64,000 bases of DNA, taken from Apoderus coryli (lineage: Eukaryota > Arthropoda > Insecta > Coleoptera > Attelabidae). The notes beneath the pieces were generated by a model that saw only the letters and a list, made by a program, of their open reading frames with translations, had not been told where the DNA came from and ran no database searches. Shown piece after piece: positions 32,460-42,302 of the stretch (its first letter is position 1; the number at the start of each line of letters is the position of its first letter). The position numbers were made by a program, and so were the translations under genes. The stretch lies in NCBI GenBank assembly GCA_911728435.2, contig OU452198.1, forward strand, positions 5,084,001-5,148,000, in the 5' to 3' direction.

Positions 32460-34921
32460 ATTATATGGATTTAGCTTTTTTTCAACTTATATCTAATATA
32501 TGTATGAAATTAAACGATTTAGTACACACAATTTGCGATTTAATCATGATGGGAGATTTGAATGTGAATTTTTTGCAGACAGGCTCAGCTGAAGTCGAGA
32601 AAGTTTTGTCAATATGTAATAATTTCAACTTGATTCAGGTTATAAATGAGCCAACTAGGGTCACTAATGCGGGTCAATCACTTATTGATATAATTTGTAT
32701 CAGTGAAAATCTGATTCTTGATTCGTCGGGTACTGAAGATCTTCACTGTAATAGTGATCATCTGCTTGTCTACTGTAGTCTGTTTTTTAAACTTAATAAG
32801 AGAAAACCAACTGCTATTACCTACAGAGACTTTGGGAGCTTTGACACTGTGGAATTTGCAAGTGATGCTGAGCTTATTCCATGGGGTGATGTCGACTTGG
32901 TTCAAGACTTGAATCAAAGAACTAATCTACTAAATGATTGCATTTTGAACTTGTTTGACAAGCATGCTCCTGTTAAACATATTCTTGTTAAGCGTCCTTA
33001 TCAACCGTATATTACTTACACGATTAAACAAATGATTAAACTAAAACAAAGAGCTTTTAAAAGATATTTAAGTACTGGGACCACTGCTTCGAGACAATAT
33101 TATGTAGAATTGCGTAATTATGTAAAAAGTGCGATCATAGCAGAAAAAAAAGCATATTTTCGGTTTACCTTAAATAATCAGTCTAATCCAAAACAGCTTT
33201 GGCGTAGCGTTTCTCAAATGGGATTGTCTACTGGTAAAAGTAAAAATAATGAACTGCCTGAATATCTGCAATTACCCGATCAGTTGAATGACTATTTCTT
33301 GAACGCGTCTGGTCAATCTGTCATAAGCGCGGAAAAATTGAGATTTTTTGATAGTAACAGATTTATACAAAATGCTTCTTTTCGATTTGATGCAGTTACG
33401 AATACTGACGTGATGAATAGTATGAAATCAATAAAGTCCAATTCTTATGGTGTAGATAATATAAATATAAAAATGTTAAGTCTAGTCATGCCCCACTGTG
33501 TAAGCGTTATAACAGACCTTTTTAATGACTCGTTGGGCTCTGGCATTTTTCCTGACATATGGAAAAGTGCCAACGTCATTCCAATTCCGAAAGTGGATTC
33601 ACCCTCTTCTTACAATGAGCTTAGGCCAATCAACATTTTGCCGGCACTTTCGAAAATGTTTGAACGTCTTGTAAGCAATCAAATTCAGGATTATTTGCGG
33701 CTACATAATGTGCTACCTTCTGAGCAGTCAGGTTTTAGGAAAAAACATAGTACTAATACCGCCTTGTTAAAGGTAGTGGATGACTTATCAAGCGCCGTCG
33801 ATAAATCTCAGTCTGTTGTCCTAATTTTATTGGATCAAAGTAAAGCCTTTGACCTTGTTAACTTTGAAATGCTTTTAGCGAAATTAAGATACTTGGGCTT
33901 CGATGATGCGTCTGTGAAGTGGTTCAGAAGTTATCTTTTTAATAGAAAACAGCGGGTTAAGCTAAAATCAAAAATTTCTAGCTTTGGTGAGACGTTGGGG
34001 GGAGTTCCTCAGGGCAGCATCCTTGGACCTCTACTTTTTTCAGTATTTACATTTGATATTGGATTTTTAATTCAAAAACTGAAGCTTCATATGTATGCGG
34101 ATGATGTACAGTTATACTTTCCTTTTGAAATTAGTGAGACAGAAAATGCATTTGTGGATATTAACAATGATTTGGGGATGTTTTCTGGTTGGTGTAAAGA
34201 CAACGGACTTAGAATTAACCCAAATAAAACGCTCGCCTTATGTATTGGCAATAAACGCAACAGTGATAGTATTAAATTAAATTATGGTGTGTCTGTTGAT
34301 GACGTTGCTGTTCGATGGGTTTCAAGTGCTCGTAATCTTGGAGTTATTCTTGATGACGATCTCAAGTTTGAATCACACTGTTCTTCTGTATATAAAAATT
34401 GTTTTTTTAAGCTTAGGTCACTGCATCAATTGAAACATATTCTTGATGAGGGAACTAAATTGAAAATTGTTAAGTCACTTATTTATCCGCATATTGACTA
34501 TTGTTCCCCAGTATATTATCGATCCTTAACTAACTTTAACCAGAACAAAATTCAAAGGATTCAAAACGCTTGTGTTAGATTTATTTGTAACGTCCCATAT
34601 CGTGCTCATATCACACCTTTCTTAACTCAGCTTTATGAACCTAAGATAAATCTTAGGACTGAATATTTGTATGTGATGATGCTGTACAGAATTTATACTT
34701 CGAAGACTCCCAAATATCTTTATGAATTATTGAGACTACGATCGAGTGTACATGGTGTGAATATACGTTTTAACAATTTTACAATTCCGCAACATGCAAG
34801 TAGTAAATTTGAGGGCTGCTTCTCGTATGTTGCACCATCTTTATTGAACAAATACTATAACTTACTGAAACTGCCACCTATACAATTTCAAAATAATTTA
34901 AAAGCTATATTATTTAATTAA
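32460..34921 (+). mobile_element. Jockey-like LINE with intact RT ORF, 5' truncated
   Basis: One uninterrupted frame of about 818 codons (32465-34921). It starts inside the endonuclease (MMGDLNVNFLQ; later SDHLLVYCSL). It continues with IWKSANVIPIPKVDSPSSYN, LRPINILPALSKMFERL, LLDQSKAFDLV, GGVPQGSILGPLLFSVF, catalytic HMYADDVQLYFPF, GVILDDDLKFESHC and the C-terminal QRIQNACVRFICNV. The lack of stops indicates a recent insertion. The ATG at 32465 is probably not native, because most of the endonuclease domain is missing upstream. The 3' UTR is interrupted at 35112 by the BEL/Pao element and resumes at 41057. Confidence 0.9.
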
Positions 34922-35112
34922 ATCTTAACACGGTCTCAAAAAATTGGATATTTTTTTTTTTCTTTTTTAGTGATTTTCTTTTTTTTTCTTTTTCTTCTTT
35001 ATTATTGTGAATTTACAAATATAGGTAGAGTGGAAGAATGGCCATGAGCCAAATCTCTTGCCTTTTGCAGAAGTATGATATTTATATATTATGTTACTAA
35101 AATAATATTCAT
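34922..35112 (+). mobile_element. LINE 3' UTR, first half
   Basis: T-rich tract, then UTR sequence ending ATTATGTTACTAAAATAATA and TTCAT, the first copy of the 5-bp duplication at the BEL/Pao insertion. Confidence 0.7.
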
Positions 35113-35314
35113 TGTAAAAGACTGTCGTATAGCCTTTATGTCTGAATATAGTATGTTTTAAAGACGTATTGGATATTGGCAAATATTTTATTTATGACTG
35201 ACTTTTTTTTTTTATATTAACTGACATGACATTTTCTCATATTCCAACAATAACAATGTAACAATACATTAACATACAGGGACTAAACTATTATTATTAA
35301 CTAAATATTTAACA
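35113..35314 (-). repeat. BEL/Pao 3' LTR
   Basis: 202 bp, TG...CA when read on the minus strand; no difference seen from the LTR at 40850-41051. It also carries the reading-frame start that encodes MPISNTSLKHTIFRHKGY. Confidence 0.93.
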
Positions 35315-35336
35315 TTTCTTCCACCACTCGACAATA

Positions 35337-38300
35337 TCAATTGTCCATATCAATCCGACATAACTTTGCTACTGGCCGACGGAATATGCCTGATGCTGTC
35401 TTCAAATCTACAACTCTGACTTTTCCGTCAGGAAAAAGAGTCAATACCTTCGCAAGTTTCCACGATTTCCGTGGAGCACTTTCGTCAACCACTACCACAA
35501 TGTCTCCTTCGTTAATTGGTTTGCCATCTTTATTCCATTTCGATCGTCTGTTCAAGGTCGGTAAATAGTCTTTAGTCCATCGTTTCCAAAATGATTCTAC
35601 TAAATTTTGGGACTTGCTCCATTCTTTTCTTAGATCAGTAGTAAGTGGACCATAATAATTTAAATTATTCGAAGTTCCTCGAAGAAAATGGTTAGGCGTT
35701 AGTGACTCTAAATCATCAGGATCTCCGGAAACTTTCGTTAATGGTCGTGAATTTATAATGTTCTCAACCTCAGCGAATAAGGTAAGTAATAACTCATCTT
35801 TTAAAACTTGTCCATGTAACACGTTCTTTAGAGATGATTTTACTGAACGAATTAATCTCTCCCACACTCCGGCCATATGAGGTGCACCTGCAGGCAAAAA
35901 TTTCCAATCTATATGAGAGTTTAACAATACTTGTCTCATTTTTTCCTGGTCTAAATTGTTTAAAGCTTGTCTTAATTCTTCAGCTCCTCCTCGAAAATTC
36001 GTGCCGTTATCGGAGTAAATCACCCGGGGCTGAATTCTTCTTGACGCCATTCTTCTCACAGCCATTATAGCCGAATCAGCCGTTAACGAATGAGCAACTT
36101 CTAAATGTACGGCTCTTACAGTTAAGCATGTAAATAGTACACCCCATCTTTTTTCACGTCGTCTTCCGACTGATACATACATAGGTCCGAAATAATCGAC
36201 ACCGCAGTAAGTGAACGGCTGGATATTCGGTGTAAGTCTAACTGCAGGAAGTTGACCCATTTCAGGATGTTCTGGTTTCGCTTTTGCAACTCGACATTTC
36301 TGACACTTTTTAAAGGCGGCTTTTACTGCTACGCGTCCTTTCAAAATCCAAAATCTCTGCCTAACTTCATTTAAAACTGTTTCAATCCCTTGGTGATTAT
36401 AGTCATCGTGATATTTTTGCAGTAAAAGTTGCGTATATCTATGTTTAGGTGCCAAAATTAATGGTCGTTTTGTAATTTGTACGTTGTTGGGTGCAAGATC
36501 AATCCTTCCTCTTATTTTAAGTAGTCCGTCACTGTCTAATATCGGTGATAATGCTTTTAGTGCACTATTGGGCTTTAACATTTTATTATTGGTCAGAATT
36601 TCTATATCTTCATGAAACGAATCCCACTGACATTGCTTAACCCATTTTAATTCTGCTTCTTGTACATCCGCTGTTGTCAATTCTTTAGGAACGTTCTTAT
36701 TTTTAAATTTCTTAGATATCAAAATTCTGGCATATTTAAATACGTAAGCTGTGGCTCTTATTAAGCGTGACCATTTTGAAAATCTAGAAATGTCAGGTAA
36801 ATGAGAGCTAGAATTTTGAAGTTTACAATTCTGAACTGTTAAAAGCTGAACTTCATTATTTGCTTCACCTTCTATTAAATTTTTACCAAAGTTTTTAGAA
36901 GGCCATACGTTTTTATCCGTTGATAACAAAAATTCTGGACCAGCATACCATTTCTTAAAATCTGTCATAATGTTGTGATCTTTGTCATGAACCCTTGTTG
37001 CGAGATCAGCTGCGTTTTGAGATGAAGGAACCCAGTGCCAGTCGGATGAATCGGTAAGTTCTTGGATTTCACCAATGCGATGTGCTTCAAACTGTCCTAA
37101 TTTTCGTCCATCGCCTTTTATCCAATATAATACAGTTGTCGAATCCGTCCACATATAAAGTTTGTTAATTTTAATTTCTAAAGTATTCCAGACAGTAGTT
37201 TTTAAACGACTTCCCATCAACGCTGCTTGTAACTCCAAACGAGGTATCGAAATTGGTTTTGTAGGCGCTACACGAGCTTTTGCCATAATTAAAGCCACAT
37301 CAACGTTGTCATTTCTACCTACAACTCTTAAATATGCAACACTAGCAAATGCTTGTTTACTAGCGTCACAAAATATGTGTAGTTCTATTTGTTTAGCGGT
37401 AGGGATCTGTTCACAGTAACATCTTGGTATTTTTAGTTCAGAAACTTGTCGAAGATCGTTCAACCAGATTGTCCACTCTCTAAATAATTCGACATCAATA
37501 GAATCATCCCATCCTATTCCGCTACGCCATATATCCTGTATAAATATTCTTCCCCGTATTGTTAAATTTACTACTAGACCAAGTGGATCAAAAACAGCCA
37601 TAACAAATCTCAAAACTTGACGTTTGGTAGGTCGACAATCTTGAGTAAATTCAATACAGTCCATCTTTACTTTAAAACAAATGATGTCAATCTTAGAATC
37701 CCAAAATAGACCGAGTACGCGTTGAATTGAATAATCACTATTACATAAATCCTTACAAAATTCATCGTTTTCCGATAATGATTTCATGACGTTTTCGGAG
37801 TTTGAAATCCAACCAACCAGGTCAAAACCACCCAATTTCTGAATTCTTTTAACTTCAATTATTCTTCTTAAAGCAGCTTCTTCATCATCTGTACAGTCGA
37901 GGTAATCGTCAACATAATGCTTCTTAGTAATAGCATTTATAATTTCAGGATCTTCTGTATGATCATAGGCATTCAAATTTTTAATGTACTGGGCGCATGT
38001 TGGCGAACATGAAGCTCCAAATATCATAGACTGCATCTCATATGTTTCGTAATTATCCTTGATGTTATTTCGCCAAAGAAATCGTAGTGAGCTTCTATCT
38101 TCTTTTTGAATTCCAACACGAAGAAACATGTCTCTGATATCTGCACAAAATGCTATTTTTCTCTGTCGGAACTTCATTAAAACTTCCACCAAGGGCTGTA
38201 AAAGATCTGGTCCTGCTAATAGGTTATCATTCAAGCTGGTACCATTTGACTTGGAAGCGGCATCAAAAACTAACCTCACTTTATTGGGTTTATTAATATT

Positions 38301-40919
38301 GACAACTGGAAAATGTGGTAAACACCAGCACCTTGGTCCTTCTATTTTTGCTTCTTCCTTTAACAGTTTTCGTGCATATCCTTGACTGACGTAACTTTGA
38401 ATTTTGTCACTGTATTTTTCTCGTAAACTACAGTCTTTAAGTACTCTTCTTTCAATGCAATTTAATCTTCTAATGGCCGTTGTTTTACTTTCTGGTAGGT
38501 GAATGTTGTCTGCTTTCCAAAGAAGTCCAATTTCATATTTCTGTCCAGCATACTTCGCAGTTCTTTTCATAATTTCAGTAGCTCGAATTTCGTCAGTTGT
38601 CGTTTTAATTTTCTCAGGTAATATTCCAAAAGCATCACATGAGAATGACTGCTTAACTAATTGATGAAGTTCTTCGTCCGATTTGTGAACGTCGCATACG
38701 TGAAATGAATAGAATTGTTTCGTATGTGCTTTAGTATCCTGGTTTCCATGCATAATGTAACCTAAATTTGTTTTTGTGGCAATAGGTGAATTTTCAGGAC
38801 CCTGTATAACTTTACGAGCGACAGTAACGTGTATATTATCTTGCCCCAATAGGATCATTGGCCTCTCATTAATTTCTGAAAATGGGATGTCTCTCAAGTA
38901 TGGATACGCTTTCCAGTCTTCCTCTGTTATAATTTGTAAAGGCATAGATAAATTATTAACAGTTCTAACATTCTTCAAGGTAAACAATTTAGCATTTGGA
39001 AAATCTCCAGATATTTGTAAATCTAAGCAAATTGATTTTTCATGTTCTGATACGAAATTATTTGTCCACTGAAGGCATAACGTTTCAGATTTTCCCTGCA
39101 AGTGTAGCTTATCAGTTATAGATCTATCTATTAATGTTACTGTAGAAGCTTCATCACAAATTGCTACTGTTTCTACAAATTTTCGATCTTCTCCATAAAT
39201 CTTCACTTTAACCATTCGTAGTAACACATTTTTGGAACCACTGCCTGTAGCTAGCACATTTTCTGAAGACGTACTAGGAATTTCCCCATTGTTCTGTTCT
39301 CTTCTGACTTCATATGTTTGGTTTTCAGTGTGAAGTAACTTATTATGCATACGACGACAACCATCTACATTACAGGAACGTTTTAATCTACAATTTCCGG
39401 TTCTGTGTTTGCTTCTGAGGCATGAGAAACACAACTTCTTTTTACTAACAATTTCCCATCTAGTCTTTACGTCATCGTTTGTTAATTTTCTACAATCCCT
39501 AATCTTGTGGCCTTTACCATCACAATAAGGACAAATTAAGTCTTCAATATCACTTGTAATAAAACTAGATTCATATGGCTTGATTTTTTGAGGTCTTTGT
39601 ATGTCAAACTTAGGTGTACTTACATAGCATGCAGATTTAGCAATGTCGACAATAAAATCAGCGAAAATGCTTAGATCAACTTTTTCACTACATCTTCTTA
39701 TTTCTTCACCCCAACGAAGCTTCAGAGTGTCCGGAATTTTGTGAACCAAACATTCTAATACTTCCGGATTTTTCAGATGTTCGGGTTGACCCAAAGATTT
39801 AATGGTCGCTGTCAGAGAACTTACATGGCTTGAAAAATTTATTAACAACTCAAGTTGATACTCTTTAATTTGTGGATAGGTCTTTATTTTGGAAATTAAT
39901 TTCTTGATAATGATATCTGAACGTCCGAAACGCATTTTCAATGTGTCTATAACTAGATCAACATTTTGCGGAGACAACATCATTCCCGAAACTGCAAGTT
40001 TGGCTTGACCTTTTAAACATTTTTGCAACTTAACTATTTTTTCTTCATTAGAATAATCGCACATAGCTGATATTCTGTTAAACTGACTGATGAAAACTGG
40101 CCACTCTTCAGGATTTCCGTCAAAGTATGGAAAGTCGCGTTCGACTACTTGTCTTGTGATAAATTTGTCGTTTACTTTTTGATCAGCGGTGTTTGAAATT
40201 GTATTAAAAGCTTTTGAAATGGAATCACACAGTACCTTTATGTCTGAATTTTCAATTTCTCTGGACTTAGACAGGTTTCCTTCGTTCGAATTCAGTTCTT
40301 CAACCCACTTACTAGTTTTCTGAATAGATGTTACGCTCTCTATATCATCAATTAGATTGTGAGTACATACTGATGAATCAATATCACTGTTGTCGGCTAA
40401 TTCTTCAATTTCATTTTCCATTTCCAAAATTTTGAGTTGATCTTGTAATTTCTGGGCTTCCATTTTACTTTCTATTTTCTGAATTTCGATTTTCTGAATT
40501 TCGATTTTTTGACGTAACTTCTCGCCTTCTAAAGCTTTTTGTCGTCTTCGTAATTCACTACTTTTTACTGACTGCTTGGAATTACCTTTAGATATTGCTT
40601 TACTATGTGTCTTTTTTGATGACGTGAGATCAGTATTATTATGAACTTCAGCAACAGTTTGCATTAGAGGAAAACCATGAAATGAAGATATAGAACTGAC
40701 TGGCTTACTTTTCTCCTGTCTGGAGGATTCTAATATCTTCGCATCTGATGGTTCTATGTTATCCATTTTCACAAACTTGTCTGTTGTTAACAATTTTTGT
40801 AATTTTACTATTTCTCCAGAGGACTCGGTTGTTAGCTCGAATGGACCAATGTAAAAGACTGTCGTATAGCCTTTATGTCTGAATATAGTATGTTTTAAAG
40901 ACGTATTGGATATTGGCAA
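35337..40919 (-). CDS. BEL/Pao gag-pol polyprotein
   Basis: The open frame is 1860 codons from 40919; the first ATG outside the LTR is at 40766 (MDNIEPSDAK), the likelier start. Domains in order with rough residues: coiled coil 135-175; Gag-like DUF1759 region from 259 (YFDGNPEEWPVFISQF); zinc knuckles CPYCDGKGHKIRDC and CFSCLRSKHRTGNC at 460-510; protease region about 570-720 (CDEASTVTLID in place of the usual DSGS type); reverse transcriptase from about 870 with catalytic YVDD near 1001; RNase H (IFCDASKQAF) near 1180; integrase zinc-binding HH-CC (CQKC) near 1500 and core with YFGP, IYSDNGTNF and the WERLIRSVKSS helix; C-terminal DUF5641-like end (SWKLAKVLTLFPDGKVRVVD). No frame breaks. 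Confidence 0.95.
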   Translation of the reverse strand: MPISNTSLKHTIFRHKGYTTVFYIGPFELTTESSGEIVKLQKLLTTDKFVKMDNIEPSDAKILESSRQEKSKPVSSISSFHGFPLMQTVAEVHNNTDLTSSKKTHSKAISKGNSKQSVKSSELRRRQKALEGEKLRQKIEIQKIEIQKIESKMEAQKLQDQLKILEMENEIEELADNSDIDSSVCTHNLIDDIESVTSIQKTSKWVEELNSNEGNLSKSREIENSDIKVLCDSISKAFNTISNTADQKVNDKFITRQVVERDFPYFDGNPEEWPVFISQFNRISAMCDYSNEEKIVKLQKCLKGQAKLAVSGMMLSPQNVDLVIDTLKMRFGRSDIIIKKLISKIKTYPQIKEYQLELLINFSSHVSSLTATIKSLGQPEHLKNPEVLECLVHKIPDTLKLRWGEEIRRCSEKVDLSIFADFIVDIAKSACYVSTPKFDIQRPQKIKPYESSFITSDIEDLICPYCDGKGHKIRDCRKLTNDDVKTRWEIVSKKKLCFSCLRSKHRTGNCRLKRSCNVDGCRRMHNKLLHTENQTYEVRREQNNGEIPSTSSENVLATGSGSKNVLLRMVKVKIYGEDRKFVETVAICDEASTVTLIDRSITDKLHLQGKSETLCLQWTNNFVSEHEKSICLDLQISGDFPNAKLFTLKNVRTVNNLSMPLQIITEEDWKAYPYLRDIPFSEINERPMILLGQDNIHVTVARKVIQGPENSPIATKTNLGYIMHGNQDTKAHTKQFYSFHVCDVHKSDEELHQLVKQSFSCDAFGILPEKIKTTTDEIRATEIMKRTAKYAGQKYEIGLLWKADNIHLPESKTTAIRRLNCIERRVLKDCSLREKYSDKIQSYVSQGYARKLLKEEAKIEGPRCWCLPHFPVVNINKPNKVRLVFDAASKSNGTSLNDNLLAGPDLLQPLVEVLMKFRQRKIAFCADIRDMFLRVGIQKEDRSSLRFLWRNNIKDNYETYEMQSMIFGASCSPTCAQYIKNLNAYDHTEDPEIINAITKKHYVDDYLDCTDDEEAALRRIIEVKRIQKLGGFDLVGWISNSENVMKSLSENDEFCKDLCNSDYSIQRVLGLFWDSKIDIICFKVKMDCIEFTQDCRPTKRQVLRFVMAVFDPLGLVVNLTIRGRIFIQDIWRSGIGWDDSIDVELFREWTIWLNDLRQVSELKIPRCYCEQIPTAKQIELHIFCDASKQAFASVAYLRVVGRNDNVDVALIMAKARVAPTKPISIPRLELQAALMGSRLKTTVWNTLEIKINKLYMWTDSTTVLYWIKGDGRKLGQFEAHRIGEIQELTDSSDWHWVPSSQNAADLATRVHDKDHNIMTDFKKWYAGPEFLLSTDKNVWPSKNFGKNLIEGEANNEVQLLTVQNCKLQNSSSHLPDISRFSKWSRLIRATAYVFKYARILISKKFKNKNVPKELTTADVQEAELKWVKQCQWDSFHEDIEILTNNKMLKPNSALKALSPILDSDGLLKIRGRIDLAPNNVQITKRPLILAPKHRYTQLLLQKYHDDYNHQGIETVLNEVRQRFWILKGRVAVKAAFKKCQKCRVAKAKPEHPEMGQLPAVRLTPNIQPFTYCGVDYFGPMYVSVGRRREKRWGVLFTCLTVRAVHLEVAHSLTADSAIMAVRRMASRRIQPRVIYSDNGTNFRGGAEELRQALNNLDQEKMRQVLLNSHIDWKFLPAGAPHMAGVWERLIRSVKSSLKNVLHGQVLKDELLLTLFAEVENIINSRPLTKVSGDPDDLESLTPNHFLRGTSNNLNYYGPLTTDLRKEWSKSQNLVESFWKRWTKDYLPTLNRRSKWNKDGKPINEGDIVVVVDESAPRKSWKLAKVLTLFPDGKVRVVDLKTASGIFRRPVAKLCRIDMDN

Positions 40920-41051
40920 ATATTTTATTTATGACTGACTTTTTTTTTTTATATTAACTGACATGACATTTTCTCATATTCCAACAATAACAATGTAACA
41001 ATACATTAACATACAGGGACTAAACTATTATTATTAACTAAATATTTAACA
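40850..41051 (-). repeat. BEL/Pao 5' LTR
   Basis: 202 bp, same sequence as the other LTR. It would supply the promoter for minus-strand transcription. The long open frame begins inside it, at 40919. Confidence 0.93.
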
Positions 41052-41187
41052 TTCATATTATGTTATTAAAATGTGGTACATATTGTATTTGTATTTTTTG
41101 GTACATATTTGTATTTTCTTTTGAATTTTATACTTGTGCAATAAACGGTTTATTTATTTATTTATTTATTATTTATTTATTTACTCA
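41052..41187 (+). mobile_element. LINE 3' UTR, second half, and (TTTA)n tail
   Basis: After the second TTCAT the sequence resumes ATTATGTTATTAAAATGTGG. It ends GTGCAATAAACGG followed by TTTA repeats, a usual jockey-type 3' end. It completes the element that starts at 32460. Confidence 0.75.
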
Positions 41188-41603
41188 AAATATATTTCCT
41201 TAGTGTGAGGCAGCTTACCGAAGAAAAACAAATTCTTTATACTTTAATTGTACTACCGAATTTAGCAGACCTCAGCGGAGAATAAAAGTGTAATATATCG
41301 TGACAACGGGATTTCAAAAATGGGTGGGGATTGAAGAATTAATTAAATTTCCAGAAGAAATTCTGTGAATTTACACATCTTTATACTTAAAACATTTTGT
41401 GTCTGAAATTTCGTTTTAAAATTCGGTGAAATCTGAAGACTTAAGACACCCTCGTGAATTTTATCGCCAAAGGTTATCATTGTGAGTCTTTGTTTATTGT
41501 TTAAACAATTTTTCTGTCAGTTTTAAATTTTTCCGCATGCATTGGGAGAAGCTTTGGTGAAGTACTTTATTTCGAATACAAACCTAAAAATAAATGGTAA
41601 ATG
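41188..41603. other. No gene seen
   Basis: AT-rich intergenic sequence without recognised features. Confidence 0.4.
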
Positions 41604-42100
41604 CCAAAGCGCATTATCTAAATAGGTTGCCTCCATTGATCTTGACCTACCACAAGCAGCTACGTCACCGGCGACCGGCTTGCTTGATCACGGCATTATT
41701 TACAGTTATAAACATTTATCTATGGAGATTATGGATCTTTTTTCTGTGAGCTTCTAATTAAAGATTATAAATTAACAATTTTTATTAAATGCAGGCCGAT
41801 ATTGTAGATGGGCAACGACTATGGTACTCTGACGAGCTCATAATAAGAACGAACGATTTCGTCAGTATCTGTCGACCCATGCCTCGGTCTGGTTCTACTG
41901 AATTAGACTGAGGCCCTGCTAAATTAAACAAAATCCCTTGTGTAAGTAAATATAATATGTATTTATCTGGGATATCGTAACGAAAATCTCTTAAAACTAG
42001 TGACCACAGAACGGCGGTCCCCACTGACGTCAGAACCCTCGCTCAGTCCCCTCACACAAACCTGCTCAATGAGGCAACCTATATAGTTAATACGCCTTGG
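41604..42100. mobile_element. MITE with 36-bp GGTTGCCTC-containing inverted ends
   Basis: Left CCAAAGCGCATTATCTAAAT plus AGGTTGCCTCCATTGA; the right end, inverted, is CCAAGGCGTATTAACTATAT plus AGGTTGCCTCATTGA. It is about 497 bp long. The open stretch on its minus strand (42024-41785) has no motif. The superfamily is not assigned. Confidence 0.7.
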
Positions 42101-42302
42101 TGCCTCTAACCTCATTTCTAATGGTTAAAAACCGGAGTAACCGGGGTTCTCTCTTTCGTGAACTGCACGGATTATTTTGATGAATTTAACTTCCTTGGCA
42201 ACACTGTTTATGTGTCATTGTCATATGTCATTTATTAAATGTATATATTCAGCTGTATGTGTGAAAAGAAAATGTTAAAATTGAAAATAATTCCAAAATA
42301 TA

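Larger units (their letters stand above)
35113..41051 (-). mobile_element. Full-length BEL/Pao LTR retrotransposon, very recent
   Basis: Two 202-bp LTRs (35113-35314 and 40850-41051), read as identical, begin TG and end CA. They are flanked by TTCAT on both sides (35108-35112, 41052-41056), the 5-bp duplication expected for BEL/Pao. On the minus strand a purine tract GAGTGGTGGAAGAAA precedes the 3' LTR. Just inside the 5' LTR, TTGGTCCATTCGAGC may be the primer-binding site. One uninterrupted gag-pol frame fills the interior. Identical LTRs and an intact frame mean it inserted very recently and may be active. Confidence 0.95.

Noticed and set aside
35337..40919. Endogenous retrovirus with envelope
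   Set aside because: No envelope gene is present; domain order, 5-bp duplication and DUF1759/DUF5641-like regions fit a BEL/Pao retrotransposon.
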